Source of the DNA: Rhizobium freirei PRF 81
GTDB taxonomy: Bacteria > Pseudomonadota > Alphaproteobacteria > Rhizobiales > Rhizobiaceae
NCBI RefSeq assembly: GCF_000359745.1
Contig: NZ_AQHN01000056.1
Span: 124,001 to 188,000, forward strand
Direction of reading: 5' to 3'
DNA: 64,000 bases
How positions within the stretch are numbered: the stretch's first letter is position 1; every line of letters begins with the position of its first letter. Positions 17,807-26,825 of the stretch are shown in pieces. Made by a program: the position numbers and the translations under genes. The notes under the pieces are model-generated. The model ran no database searches and was not told the origin of the DNA. It saw nothing but the letters and a program-made list of their open reading frames with translations.

Positions 17807-18319
17807 CTACCCCGCCAACGCCGCCTGCCGCAGCCGGCTCGCCCCGCGGTTATGCGCATGGCAGACGGCAATGGCGAGCGCATCGGCCGCGTCATTGCCC
17901 TTGAATTCCACCTTGGGCATCAGGATCTTCAGCATCATGTGGATCTGCTGCTTTTCGCCGTGGCCGACGCCGATGACGGCCTTCTTGACCGCATTCGGCG
18001 CATATTCCGAGACTGGCAGGCCGGCACGCGCCGGCACCAACATAACAACGCCGCGTGCCTGACCGAGCTTCAAGGTCGCCACCGCATCCTTGTTGACGAA
18101 GGTCTGCTCGACGGCGGCCTCATCCGGCTGATAGCTGTGAACGACTTCGGCAAGCCCGTCGTGAAGCTGACAGAGGCGGGATGCGAGATCCATGTCACCA
18201 TCCGAGGTCACGGTTCCCGAAGCGACAAAGCGAAGCGAGTTGCCGAGCGTATCGATGATACCCCAGCCGGTGCGGCGCAAGCCCGGATCAATGCCGATGA
18301 TGCGAATCGTATTCTGCAT
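17807..18319 (-). CDS. ruvC: Holliday junction resolvase RuvC
   Basis: Endonuclease that resolves Holliday junctions with RuvAB. The RNase H-like active site begins with the Asp of [13 protein letters not shown], then EQTF and a C-terminal [14 protein letters not shown]. The ATG at 18319 (MQNTIRI) has AGGTTG upstream and gives 170 aa, the family norm; the open frame runs 54 nt further. Divergent from the monooxygenase gene. Confidence 0.96.
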   Translation of the reverse strand: MQNTIRIIGIDPGLRRTGWGIIDTLGNSLRFVASGTVTSDGDMDLASRLCQLHDGLAEVVHSYQPDEAAVEQTFVNKDAVATLKLGQARGVVMLVPARAGLPVSEYAPNAVKKAVIGVGHGEKQQIHMMLKILMPKVEFKGNDAADALAIAVCHAHNRGASRLRQAALAG

Positions 18320-18509
18320 AAGACAACCTATCTTTCGGGCCGTAGATGTGCCAGCAAAATGTGAACAAAACAAAAACGAGACACAGATTGGACCGCCGGT
18401 GCCGCGCTGAAAACATCGTGACGAAATTGCGGCGACGGGGTTTGGAATAGGCGCACAGCACTCCTACATGTGGGTGCGACCCTCCCTTCCACCACGCAGG
18501 TTTCTTGCC

Positions 18510-19508
18510 ATGGTTCCCTTTTCCATCCTCGATCTTTCGCCCGTTGCCGAAGGCAGCACCATCCGCCAGTCCTTCGAAAGCTCGAAGCGCATGGCGCAGA
18601 AGGCGGAAGAGCTTGGCTACAACAGGTTCTGGCTCGCCGAACATCACGGCATGCCGGGTATTGCCAGCGCCGCGACGTCCGTCGTCATCGGCCATGTCGG
18701 CGCTGCGACCTCCCGCATCCGCATCGGTTCGGGCGGCGTCATGCTGCCGAACCATTCGCCGCTCGTCATTGCCGAGCAGTTCGGCACGCTGGAAGCTCTC
18801 TTCCCCGGCCGCGTCGATCTCGGGCTCGGCCGCGCGCCAGGCACCGACATGCGCACGGCGCAGGCTTTGCGCCGCAATATCGATGCCGGCGCGCAGAGCT
18901 TTCCGCAGGATATCGTCGAGCTGCAGCACCTCTTCAGCCCGGCTGACGACAACCAGATCATCCTCGCCATTCCCGGCCACGGCGCAAACGTGCCGATCTG
19001 GCTGCTCGGCTCCAGCCTCTACAGCGCCCATCTCGCCGCCATGCTCGGCCTTCCCTATGCCTTTGCCTCGCATTTTGCGCCGGAAGCCCTGCTGGACGCC
19101 ATCGCCATCTACCGCGAGCGCTTCACCCCTTCGGCCACGCTCGACAAGCCTTATGTGATGGTCGGCGCCATGGGCGCTGTGGCGGATACGGATGAAGAGG
19201 CCCAATACTATTTCACCTCGGCACAGCAGCAATTCGTCAACCTGCGCCGCAACGTGCGCGGCCCCTTCCCCCGCCCGCGCCGCGACATGGACGATTTCTG
19301 GACGCCGATGGAAAAACTGAATGTGGAAAATACGCTGCGCTACGCCGTGGTCGGCTCACCGGCGACGGCGGAGGCGAAGCTCTCGCAATTCGTCAAGGAC
19401 ACGGAAGCCGATGAAGTCATCATTTCGATGCCGATCCACGATATCGAGGCGCGCTTGAAGTCGGTGGAACTCTTCGCGACGCTTTCAAGCTTCAAGAAGG
19501 TCGCCTGA
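18510..19508 (+). CDS. LLM-class flavin-dependent oxidoreductase (luciferase-like)
   Basis: Bacterial-luciferase-like monooxygenase of the YhbW/MsnO8 type. Features are FSILDLSPV at the N-terminus, [30 protein letters not shown] and [13 protein letters not shown], typical of this subgroup. It would use reduced FMN to oxidise an unknown substrate. The ATG at 18510 is chosen because the family begins at this point; the frame is open from 18468. About 332 aa. Monocistronic and divergent from ruvC. Confidence 0.9.
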   Translation: MVPFSILDLSPVAEGSTIRQSFESSKRMAQKAEELGYNRFWLAEHHGMPGIASAATSVVIGHVGAATSRIRIGSGGVMLPNHSPLVIAEQFGTLEALFPGRVDLGLGRAPGTDMRTAQALRRNIDAGAQSFPQDIVELQHLFSPADDNQIILAIPGHGANVPIWLLGSSLYSAHLAAMLGLPYAFASHFAPEALLDAIAIYRERFTPSATLDKPYVMVGAMGAVADTDEEAQYYFTSAQQQFVNLRRNVRGPFPRPRRDMDDFWTPMEKLNVENTLRYAVVGSPATAEAKLSQFVKDTEADEVIISMPIHDIEARLKSVELFATLSSFKKVA

Positions 19509-19577
19509 CTTTCGAAGGCGCGCAGTCTATCCGGTGAGCCGATCCTGTATATGCGGCTCACCGGGCGCTCGACAAGC

Positions 19578-20015
19578 TCAAGCGAGGAGCCTCGTCTTCC
19601 AATGACGCCGGATGAGCATGTCCAGAGACAGCTTGCCGGCGCCGGCGACGATCAGCGCGAACATGCCGCCGGAGATCGCCAGATCCTTTTCAAAGTGCAG
19701 CAACTCATTGTGGCTGGCGAAGTTCGTGTGAAAGAGCAGCGCCGTCAGCAGGCAGAACAGGCCGAGGCCAAACGCCGCCAAGCGGGTCATCAGCCCGAGC
19801 GCAATGGCAAGGCCGGCGCCAAGCTGCAGCACGATGGTTGCGATTGCGACGGGGGCTGACACGCCAAGCCTGGCCATGGCCTCCAGAGCATTGTCGAAAT
19901 TGCTGGCAAGTTCGATGCCTTCTTCCAGGAAGAGCAGCGACAGCAAGATGCGGCCGAACAGCAATGCCATATCGGCCATATTCACAAGAACGGCACTCTC
20001 CTCTTCGAATTCCAT
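19578..20015 (-). CDS. DoxX family membrane protein
   Basis: 145 aa with four predicted membrane helices (about 17-33, 50-75, 78-95, 110-128). The segments GRILLSLLFLEEGIELAS and LQLGAGLAIALGLMTRLAAFGL match DoxX/YphA-type proteins. AAGGAG lies 8 nt before the ATG. It follows the TPR gene on the same strand, with a hairpin repeat in the 106 nt between. Role unknown; relatives are linked to respiration or thiol stress. Confidence 0.87.
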   Translation of the reverse strand: MEFEEESAVLVNMADMALLFGRILLSLLFLEEGIELASNFDNALEAMARLGVSAPVAIATIVLQLGAGLAIALGLMTRLAAFGLGLFCLLTALLFHTNFASHNELLHFEKDLAISGGMFALIVAGAGKLSLDMLIRRHWKTRLLA

Positions 20016-20060
20016 GACCTGTCTCCTTCCCGTCGAGATGCGCGCGCTCTCCGATCCTGC

Positions 20061-20103
20061 CCGGCGGCATTTCCGCGACTTCGTCGAATGGAAATGCCGC
20101 CGG
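20061..20103. repeat. RIME-like palindromic half-element, copy D
   Basis: A perfect 14 bp inverted repeat (CCGGCGGCATTTCC ... GGAAATGCCGCCGG) around GCGACTTCGTCGAAT. The core matches the right half of copy B at 28208-28306 (GCATTTCCGCGACTTCGT...GGAAATGC). It lies between the TPR and DoxX genes and could form a strong RNA hairpin. Confidence 0.7.
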
Positions 20104-20121
20104 ATCGGCTGAGGCCGTGCG

Positions 20122-20583
20122 CTAGTTGGTACTCTTGGCGGCGATCGCCTTCGTCAGATCCTCAAGCTCTTCGCATCCCGCCGGGCAAAGCTTGGTCAGT
20201 GCTGCCAGCTGCTCGCGGGCCTTGGGCATATCGCCGGTCTCGGCATAGAGTTCGCCGAGATATTCATGCGCGCCCTTGTGATCCGGCTGCAGTTCCAGGG
20301 CCTTGGTATAGTAGGTGAGCGACGTCTTGAAGTCGCCGGTCTTGCGCAGGGTGAAGCCCATCAGATTGTAGACATCGGCCTGCTGGTGCTCCTCGGCGAT
20401 GTCGCGAAGCTCGGCGAGAGCGCCCGCATAGTCTTTCGCGCCAATCTTGGCGCGCACCGAAGTGAGGTCCGGCGCATCGGTCGATTCCATATTGTCGACG
20501 GCAAAGGCGACGCCTGCCGTTGCGGCCGGAAGGATGGTGACGGCACACAGGCTGGCGATCCCGAAAATGGCATGTCTGAACAT
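20122..20583 (-). CDS. Periplasmic TPR-repeat protein
   Basis: 153 aa with a signal peptide (MFRHAIFGIASLCAVTILPAATAGVAFA) and about two tetratricopeptide repeats (VYNLMGFTLRKTGDFKTSLTYY, AHEYLGELYAETGDMPKAREQL). A C-terminal pair of Cys residues in LCPAGCEEL could form a disulfide. GGAG precedes the start. It lies 24 nt downstream of the MBL-fold gene and is probably in the same ECF-controlled operon. Partner unknown. Confidence 0.85.
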   Translation of the reverse strand: MFRHAIFGIASLCAVTILPAATAGVAFAVDNMESTDAPDLTSVRAKIGAKDYAGALAELRDIAEEHQQADVYNLMGFTLRKTGDFKTSLTYYTKALELQPDHKGAHEYLGELYAETGDMPKAREQLAALTKLCPAGCEELEDLTKAIAAKSTN

Positions 20584-20607
20584 GGTATTTGCTCCTGTTG
20601 TGGCCGC

Positions 20608-21582
20608 TCAGGCCTGGATGGTGGGGGTGAAGCCGTAGGAATTGCCGTCCTTTACGAAGGTGCCCGAGCCCGGGAATGGGAAATGCGAGCCGCAAATCCT
20701 GATCTTGTCGGCAATGACGCGATCGACGAGCCTGCGGCGGGTGGCGACGGCCATCGGGCCGTCCTGGTCGTAAGCGCCTTCCCATTCCGGATGGGGGGCG
20801 AGCAGCGCCGGCACGTACATGATGTCGGCCGAAACCATCAGCTGCTCGCTGCCGCCATCGATGAGGAAGACGGAATGGCCCGGCGTATGGCCGTATGCGG
20901 CCAGCATATGCACGCCGGGTGCCACTTCGGCATTATCGTCGACTAGCTTCCAGTTCTTCCATGTCGGGAAGACGGAGGCGATGCGCCGGCCGGCCTCCTT
21001 GCGGCCCTCCGCCAGCTTGTCGACGCGGCCGGGATCGGTCCACCAGTTGAATTCGGCGGCATTGACGATCAGCTCGGCATTCGGGAAGACGGCGGTGTTC
21101 GTTCCCTTTTCCATCAGACCCCAGACATGGTCCGGATGGAAATGTGAGATCATGATCGTATCGATCTTCTTGTAGTCGATGCCGGCGGCGGCCATGTTGG
21201 CCGGCAGATGCGTGGCGTTGGTCTGCCACTGCCCGACACCCGAACCGGCATCCATCATGATCTTGCGTCCGCCGATATCGAGAACGACGACAGTCAGCGG
21301 AATGGGCATGAAATCGGTCGTGAGCCCCGCCTTGGAAAGCGCCTCCTTGGTATCATCGACGGAGGCGTTCTTGATGAAGGCCGGATCATGCGGCTTGCGC
21401 CAGATGCCGTCATAAATGGCGGTCACCTCGATCGAACCGACCTTGTATTTGTAGAAGCCGACCGTCGGCTCCAGCGGCGTGGCAGCAAAGGCTTGCGGGA
21501 TGAATTCGAGCTTCGACGACAGCCCGAAAGCTGCCGCAGCGGCGGCCGTACCGAGCACGGCGCGGCGGGTCATATCAAACAT
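20608..21582 (-). CDS. Exported metallo-beta-lactamase-fold hydrolase
   Basis: 324 aa with a twin-arginine-type signal (MTRRAVLGTAAAAAAFGLSS). The zinc motif HFHPDHVWG and the downstream GHTPGHSVF are canonical for the MBL superfamily. Relatives include quorum-quenching lactonases and alkylsulfatase-like proteins; substrate cannot be read from sequence. GAGGAG precedes the ATG. It is divergent from the ECF sigma gene, and its upstream region has the same GGGAATAA-N14-CGATCT element as the sigma gene, so it is probably a direct target of that sigma factor. Confidence 0.9.
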   Translation of the reverse strand: MFDMTRRAVLGTAAAAAAFGLSSKLEFIPQAFAATPLEPTVGFYKYKVGSIEVTAIYDGIWRKPHDPAFIKNASVDDTKEALSKAGLTTDFMPIPLTVVVLDIGGRKIMMDAGSGVGQWQTNATHLPANMAAAGIDYKKIDTIMISHFHPDHVWGLMEKGTNTAVFPNAELIVNAAEFNWWTDPGRVDKLAEGRKEAGRRIASVFPTWKNWKLVDDNAEVAPGVHMLAAYGHTPGHSVFLIDGGSEQLMVSADIMYVPALLAPHPEWEGAYDQDGPMAVATRRRLVDRVIADKIRICGSHFPFPGSGTFVKDGNSYGFTPTIQA

Positions 21583-21658
21583 CGCAATATCTCCTCAGGG
21601 TTATGGCTTTCGAGCCAGGCGGAGGACGCTTCAGATCGCGGCCGTCCACTGAGGAAGA

Positions 21659-21686
21659 AGATCGATGGCGATGAGCGCTTATTCCC
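21659..21686 (-). promoter_or_regulatory. Putative ECF promoter for the MBL-fold operon
   Basis: Minus-strand GGGAATAA (21686-21679), 14 nt spacer, CGATCT (21664-21659). The identical pair of hexamer-like blocks at the same spacing occurs on the plus strand before the sigma gene. The predicted transcript start is about 70 nt upstream of the MBL start codon. Confidence 0.55.
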
Positions 21687-21806
21687 AGCCGTACGAAGAA
21701 TTCTCGCAAGCCATTGAGATATATGGCGTTATTTTTGTGGAACCGGATTGAAGCGGCAGAACGACGGGCGTCCGCATTCAGTATCTGCGATTTTTTGCAT
21801 CCGATC

Positions 21807-21834
21807 GGGAATAAAACGCACGTCGTCGCGATCT
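21807..21834 (+). promoter_or_regulatory. Putative autoregulated ECF promoter for the sigma/anti-sigma operon
   Basis: Plus-strand GGGAATAA (21807-21814), 14 nt spacer, CGATCT (21829-21834). It matches the opposing element in both blocks and spacing, as expected when an ECF sigma factor controls its own operon and a divergent target. It places the transcript start near 21841, which excludes the earliest open-frame start at 21748. Confidence 0.55.
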
Positions 21835-22068
21835 AGTATCGCAGGCAACATTGCAAGCACCGTATCCGAGGCCTACAGTCGGCATCGGCGTTTTGCGGGG
21901 ATCATGATGACAGACGCCCGATTTATGACTTCGATGACGCTCGGCGACCAAGTCAACGCATGGACTTGGAATTGGCCGCAAACCACCGCGATACGCAGGC
22001 TGGCTGGGCTTTTGGCTCGCTTGCACACTTTCCTAGCGCAACTGAAAACGGCCCATCACGCCATCCTT

Positions 22069-22680
22069 ATGACGGTGGCGGAGCCGACGGCCAATGCCGG
22101 GCCGCTGCAGCGCGCAATCGCCTCCCCTGACGAGACCATGCGCCGCTTCCAGCGCACGATCATTCCGCATCTGGACGCCGCCTATAATTTCGCGCGCTTC
22201 CTGAGCCGAGACGCCGATGCGGCGCAGGACATCGTGCAGGAGGCATATCTGCGCGCCTATCGCGGCTTTGGCGGCTTTCGCGACGGCGATGCCCGCGCCT
22301 GGACCTTCACCATCGTCCGCAACTGTTATCATGCCTGGCTGCAGGAGGGCCGGCGCAAGACCCGTTATGAACAGCCGATGACCGACGAAAGAGACTTGGA
22401 TGAAGGCTCGCCCTCACCCGATCCCGCTTCCGAGGAGGATACGCCGGAGGCCGCCTTCATCCGCAAGTCGGAAACGCAGCGGGTGCGTGAGGTCATCAAC
22501 ATGTTGCCCGATGCCATGCGCGAAGTCCTGGTCCTGCGTGAGCTCGAGGATCTTTCCTATAAGGAGATCGCCGACATTATCGACGCGCCGATCGGCACCG
22601 TCATGTCGCGCCTTGCCCGCGCCCGCCGCGATTTCGGCGAGGCCTGGCGCAGCCTCGACGAAAAGGGGGCGGCACGATGA
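22069..22680 (+). CDS. ECF-type RNA polymerase sigma factor
   Basis: Sigma-2 region (AAYNFARFLSRDADAAQDIVQEAYLRAYRGF...ARAWTFTIVRNCY) and sigma-4 region (MLPDAMREVLVLRELEDLSYKEIADIIDAPIGTVMSRL) with a variable acidic linker; no regions 1 or 3, so it is an ECF sigma. The open frame begins at 21748, but the putative promoter lies downstream of that. I use ATG 22069 (MTVAEPT); 21904 and 22138 are possible. Overlaps the anti-sigma start by 4 nt. Signal sensed is unknown. Confidence 0.85.
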   Translation: MTVAEPTANAGPLQRAIASPDETMRRFQRTIIPHLDAAYNFARFLSRDADAAQDIVQEAYLRAYRGFGGFRDGDARAWTFTIVRNCYHAWLQEGRRKTRYEQPMTDERDLDEGSPSPDPASEEDTPEAAFIRKSETQRVREVINMLPDAMREVLVLRELEDLSYKEIADIIDAPIGTVMSRLARARRDFGEAWRSLDEKGAAR

Positions 22681-23477
22681 GCGAGGGGAAACACAATGAT
22701 CACGGCGAGTGGGCAGACCTGCTGCACGGCTTCATCGACGGCGAATTGGACGCAGCGAATGCGGCGCGTTTCGAGGCACATCTGGCGACTTGCGCCGAAT
22801 GTGCAAGGGAGATGGAGAATGCCATGATGGTCAAGCGACTTTCCGCACGCGAAGGTGTCAAATGGCAAGCGCCGGATATCGTCCATGCCCGCGTTCAGGC
22901 CGCACTTACGCTGGAACAGGCCATGACGAAGCGCGCGATGGCCGCGATCCAAACGGAAAGCCTATGGCGGCGCGCTTGGCGCTTGGTTCGCGAATGGAGC
23001 TTCGTGCCGTCGCTCGCCGTTCTGGCCGCAAGCCTCATGCTGGTGCTGAACCTGCCGCAGCAGAGCCAGACGATCGAAGATCAGCTTCTTGCGAGCCATG
23101 TACGCTCGATGCTCGCCGATCATCTGACAGATGTGCTGACCTCCGACCAGCACACCGTCAAACCGTGGTTCAACGGCAAGATCGATTTCTCACCGCCCGT
23201 GGTCGATCTGGCGGCTCGAGGCTTTCCCCTCGTCGGCGGCAGGGTGGATTACCTCGATGGCCGGGTGGTGGCGGCGCTGATCTATCGCCGGCACGGCCAT
23301 GTCATCAATCTCTTCATCTGGCCGGCCACTGCGGAAACCCGCAGCAATGCCGAGAAAGATGGCTACAATTTCGTCGAATGGCATGCGGACGGGCTGGTCT
23401 TCTGGGCCGTCTCCGATGTCGCCGCACCCGATCTCGCCGCCTTCCGCGACGATTTCACGCGCGCAACAACGCCATAA
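22677..23477 (+). CDS. Zinc-finger anti-sigma factor, membrane-anchored
   Basis: 266 aa. The N-terminal anti-sigma domain has HLATCAEC (His35, Cys39, Cys42), the H-x3-C-x2-C zinc-binding signature. One membrane helix lies at about 103-124 (SFVPSLAVLAASLMLVLNL) and a periplasmic domain follows that could sense envelope signals. The ATGA overlap with the sigma gene indicates coupled synthesis, usual for sigma/anti-sigma pairs. Confidence 0.9.
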   Translation: MSEGKHNDHGEWADLLHGFIDGELDAANAARFEAHLATCAECAREMENAMMVKRLSAREGVKWQAPDIVHARVQAALTLEQAMTKRAMAAIQTESLWRRAWRLVREWSFVPSLAVLAASLMLVLNLPQQSQTIEDQLLASHVRSMLADHLTDVLTSDQHTVKPWFNGKIDFSPPVVDLAARGFPLVGGRVDYLDGRVVAALIYRRHGHVINLFIWPATAETRSNAEKDGYNFVEWHADGLVFWAVSDVAAPDLAAFRDDFTRATTP

Positions 23478-23479
23478 CG

Positions 23480-23516
23480 CAAAAAGCCGGCCGCATCGCT
23501 GCAGCCGGCCTTTTGA
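23480..23516. terminator. Bidirectional terminator between anti-sigma gene and yebC
   Basis: AAAAGCCGGC and GCCGGCCTTTT arms around CGCATCGCTGCA, lying between two convergent genes with A and T tracts on both sides. Confidence 0.8.
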
Positions 23517-23530
23517 TGGATCTCGATGGA

Positions 23531-24277
23531 TCAGGCCGAGAGCTTGGCCAGAACTTCTTCCGAAACTTCGAAGTTCGAGTAGACATTCTGAACGTCGTCG
23601 TCGTCTTCGAGGCTGTCGATGAGCTTCAGCAGCGACTGGGCCTTTTCTTCGTCGACCGGCACATTGTTCTGCGCGCGCCAGATCGCCTTGACCGTTTCGG
23701 CTTCGCCGAGCGTCGCTTCGAGCGCCTTGGCAACTTCACCGAGAGATTCGAAGGCGCAGATGATCCAATGACCTTCCTCGTCGCTTTCGACATCGTCAGC
23801 GCCAGCTTCGATCGCCGCTTCCATCACCTTGTCGGCATCGCCAACGGTCGGCTTGTAGGTGATTTCGCCGACGTGGTCGAAGGAGAAGGACACCGAACCG
23901 GTTTCGCCAAGCGCGCCGCCGGCCTTTGTAAAGATCGAGCGGACGTTGGAAGCCGTGCGGTTGCGGTTGTCGGTCAGCGCTTCGACGATGATCGCCGTGC
24001 CGCCCGGGCCGTAGCCTTCGTAACGGATCGCATCGTAATTCTCGGTGTCGGCACCGGACGCCTTCTTGATAGCGCGATCGATATTGTCCTTCGGCATCGA
24101 CTGCGCCTTGGCGTTCTGAATCGCCAGGCGCAGGCTCGCGTTCATGGTCGGGTCAGGCAGGCCCGCCTTGGCGGCGACGGTGATTTCACGCGCCAGCTTC
24201 GAGAACATTTTGGAACGCACCGAGTCCTGACGACCCTTGCGGTGCATGATGTTTTTAAACTGTGAATGGCCAGCCAT
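23531..24277 (-). CDS. yebC: YebC/PmpR family protein
   Basis: 248 aa, starting [18 protein letters not shown], the invariant N-terminus of the YebC/PmpR family; the upstream in-frame extension to 24388 is not conserved. Known members act as DNA-binding regulators, and recent work on YebC-type proteins links some to translation of difficult proline-rich motifs. In many genomes it sits near ruvC; here it is 5 kb from ruvC on the same strand, so the ECF block and nearby genes may have been inserted between. Confidence 0.95.
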   Translation of the reverse strand: MAGHSQFKNIMHRKGRQDSVRSKMFSKLAREITVAAKAGLPDPTMNASLRLAIQNAKAQSMPKDNIDRAIKKASGADTENYDAIRYEGYGPGGTAIIVEALTDNRNRTASNVRSIFTKAGGALGETGSVSFSFDHVGEITYKPTVGDADKVMEAAIEAGADDVESDEEGHWIICAFESLGEVAKALEATLGEAETVKAIWRAQNNVPVDEEKAQSLLKLIDSLEDDDDVQNVYSNFEVSEEVLAKLSA

Positions 24278-24390
24278 GGCACCCCTGTTCACGTCTTTTG
24301 TTGGGAATGGCCGCCTTATAAGAGCGAAGCGGCCTTCATTCAAGTAAAAAGCCGGGTAACGGGAGCAGCAGAAGCCTTTCGCCGCCATTC

Positions 24391-24942
24391 CTATGGCTTG
24401 ACGGCAAGCCTTCCCGCCTGGATATCCGCAACGGTTTCCATGGCCTTGTTCAATCCTTCGAGCGACGCGCGTTCGTCCTTGATGACGGGTCGTAGATCGG
24501 GCGACCAGTCATTGATGGCGCCAACGCGCGCCAGGAAAGTGCCGCCGCTTCTCATCTGGTGAATGATCCGGCTTGCCCGAACGCAACCCTGTGTATCCGT
24601 AGCAACCGCCGGGTGGCTATCAATCCTGATCAACGCGGTCGTGCCCGGTGCATCATGCAACAAGGCGCAGACGCGTTGGGGTGATGGTGAACTACCGTAG
24701 TCAATGAACAAAGCCCCCGACAAGGACGTAATGCTGCAATTGCGCTTATCGGTCATTGCATCGGTCGGGCACGACACATTCCAATTGCCAGCAGCTAGCG
24801 GGTTTGCGCTCCTGCCAACAGAAACCGTTCCCCGACTGAATTTCTCGATGCGGTAGCCATCGGATGTCGTGCTGACCGGATTAGGAGAGACGCAGCCCGA
24901 TAGTGTCGCAGCTATGATTGCAGTCAAAAGAACCCGGTTCAT
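24391..24942 (-). CDS. Putative lipoprotein, unknown function
   Basis: 183 aa from ATG 24942 ([17 protein letters not shown]), with GGGGGA 6 nt upstream. The LSGC lipobox predicts lipidation at Cys17. The mature part contains several Cys residues ([26 protein letters not shown]) that may form two disulfides. No family recognised with certainty; invasion-associated or DUF1311-like periplasmic proteins are distant possibilities. Adjacent to yebC but probably independent. Confidence 0.75.
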   Translation of the reverse strand: MNRVLLTAIIAATLSGCVSPNPVSTTSDGYRIEKFSRGTVSVGRSANPLAAGNWNVSCPTDAMTDKRNCSITSLSGALFIDYGSSPSPQRVCALLHDAPGTTALIRIDSHPAVATDTQGCVRASRIIHQMRSGGTFLARVGAINDWSPDLRPVIKDERASLEGLNKAMETVADIQAGRLAVKP

Positions 24943-25028
24943 GCGCTTCCCCCAAATGGTACAGCGCAATCAATCACGACGAGCGGAAGTTGCAAAGATG
25001 GCGGAGAGGCATGTCCCAACAAAAATCG

Positions 25029-25871
25029 TCAGAGCCCCTTGAGCACGTAGATCAGCGGCTTGCGCGGCAGGGTCTTCAGCGACACTGTAACGCTTGCCGT
25101 CGGCGCGTAGCCTACATCGAAGTCAGGGCCGAAAAGCGCCAGGAACTGATCGATCGGCGGGCCCCAGCGATGCATGGGCAGGATCAGCGACGAACGCAGC
25201 CGCTTGACGACGCGGCTCATGCTGTCGGCGCCCATGGTCAGGCCGCCGTCGACAGGCACCATTACGACATCGAGCCGGCCGATCTCGGCATATTGCTGAT
25301 CGGTGAGCTCGAAATGCAGATGTCCCAGATGGCCGATGCAGAGACCGGCCACCTCGAAGATGAAGATCGAATTGCCGTTTGCTTCGATACCCCCGCCCCA
25401 GGAGCGAATATCGGTCACGACATTGCGGATCAGCGTGTCGCCTACGGTCAGATGGATCTTCGCCGGCTCTCCGGGCACGTCGCTCCATCCATGCAGCACA
25501 TATTTGATCGCCGGATCGGGCGTCAGCGTATAGTGGCTCGGATGCGCCTTGTTCATCGTCACGACGTCAGCCGTGTAGGGTGGCGGATATGCGCCGCTAT
25601 AATCCGTGGCGATCGAAACCCCACCGGGTGTCTCAATGAAGAACGTCGCATGTCCGAGGAAGGTGATCTTCACGTCGCCATCGACGAGGTCATTGGCAAG
25701 GATGGGGCCGGGAGAAGAGAAGCTGGCGAAGCTCGCCTTGGGCAGGGATTGCGCGATCGCCTGGCACTGGCTCGGCTCCGGGCGTGCCGGCTTTTGCTGG
25801 GCGTCAGCCGCGCTCCAGCCGAAAATCATCGATAGGAAGAACGCGGCAAGGACAGGAAATCGCGGCATCAT
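25029..25871 (-). CDS. Exported MBL-fold (UlaG-like) protein
   Basis: 280 aa with a signal peptide (PVLAAFFLSMIFGWSAADAQ). The fold is suggested by VKITFLGHATFFIETPGGVSIATDY and by GHLGHLHFELTD. The usual THxHxDH zinc motif is replaced by NKAHPSHYTL, as in UlaG-like and NAPE-PLD-like branches, so activity is plausible but not certain. It is followed on the same strand by the lipoprotein gene and preceded by the YmdB-like gene with a 126 nt gap. Confidence 0.82.
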   Translation of the reverse strand: MMPRFPVLAAFFLSMIFGWSAADAQQKPARPEPSQCQAIAQSLPKASFASFSSPGPILANDLVDGDVKITFLGHATFFIETPGGVSIATDYSGAYPPPYTADVVTMNKAHPSHYTLTPDPAIKYVLHGWSDVPGEPAKIHLTVGDTLIRNVVTDIRSWGGGIEANGNSIFIFEVAGLCIGHLGHLHFELTDQQYAEIGRLDVVMVPVDGGLTMGADSMSRVVKRLRSSLILPMHRWGPPIDQFLALFGPDFDVGYAPTASVTVSLKTLPRKPLIYVLKGL

Positions 25872-25997
25872 GCCATCCCCTCAAGCCCGATAGTGGCGGA
25901 AGGATGCGGCATGGGCGTAGGCGGGTCCAGCTGCAATCAGGCTCGATTGCTCACAATCGCGTCATCGCATGGCGATGATGAAAACCCCGTGCTTCGC

Positions 25998-26822
25998 TCA
26001 GCGCCAGAAGTCCGGAATGGTTTCCGCCAGACGCGGGCCAAGCCGCAGCGGCGCGATCTTCTCAGCCAATCCCGTTGCGTCGGAAATCTCGACGCCGACG
26101 CCGCAGATGGTTGCAGGCCCGGAAGCCGCTTCGAACCGTCCCTTCGGCATCTTCGAAATGAAGCGGTTGAGCGGTTCTTCCTTTTCCATGCCGAGCGAGG
26201 AATCATAATCGCCGCACATGCCGGCATCCGACATATAGGCCGTGCCGCCATTCAGGATCTGCGCGTCCGCGGTCGGCACATGCGTATGCGTGCCGACGAC
26301 AAAGCTGGCGCGACCATCGACGAAATGCCCGAAACACTGCTTTTCGCTGGTCGCTTCCGCATGAAAATCGAAGATGATGGCATCGGCCTGTTCCTTCAGC
26401 GGGCAGGCATCGAGAATGGCTTCCGCCGCTTTGAAGGGATCGTCCAGCTCCGGATGCATGAAGACGCGGCCCATGATGTTGGCAACGAGGACGCGGGCAC
26501 CGTTGCGCGCATAGTATATTCCGGAGCCGCGGCCGGGCGTGCCGGCAGGATAGTTGGCGGGGCGCAGGAACTGGTCGTGGCGCTCGCAGAAAACGACGGC
26601 TTCCTTCTGGTCCCAGACATGGTTGCCTGTTGTCACGACATCGGCGCCGGCATTGATCGTTTCGAGAAAGATATCCTCGGTAATGCCGAAACCGCCGGCG
26701 GCGTTCTCGCCGTTAACGATGACGAAATCGAGCTTCAGATCGGACACCAGCCCCGGAAGGCGGTCCCATACCGCAGTCCGTCCGGTCTTCCCGACCATGT
26801 CACCCAGAAAAAGCAGCCGCAT
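25998..26822 (-). CDS. YmdB-type metallophosphoesterase (TIGR00282 family)
   Basis: 274 aa beginning MRLLFLGDMVGKTGR, with VNGENAAGGFG, TGNHVWD, FHAEATSEK and GTHTHVPTADAQIL. These motifs define the cytosolic phosphodiesterase family of YmdB, whose Bacillus member hydrolyses 2',3'-cyclic nucleotides or cAMP. It starts 3 nt after the 5-FTHF cyclo-ligase stop, a conserved rhizobial pairing. Confidence 0.93.
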   Translation of the reverse strand: MRLLFLGDMVGKTGRTAVWDRLPGLVSDLKLDFVIVNGENAAGGFGITEDIFLETINAGADVVTTGNHVWDQKEAVVFCERHDQFLRPANYPAGTPGRGSGIYYARNGARVLVANIMGRVFMHPELDDPFKAAEAILDACPLKEQADAIIFDFHAEATSEKQCFGHFVDGRASFVVGTHTHVPTADAQILNGGTAYMSDAGMCGDYDSSLGMEKEEPLNRFISKMPKGRFEAASGPATICGVGVEISDATGLAEKIAPLRLGPRLAETIPDFWR

Positions 26823-26825
26823 TCG

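Larger units (their letters stand above)
21583..22068. other. Divergent control region between MBL-fold gene and ECF sigma gene
   Basis: About 486 nt to the chosen sigma start. It holds two outward-facing promoter-like elements described separately. The part from ~21841 to 22068 would be the sigma mRNA leader, unless translation starts earlier at ATG 21904 or 21907, which has GGGG upstream. Confidence 0.5.
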
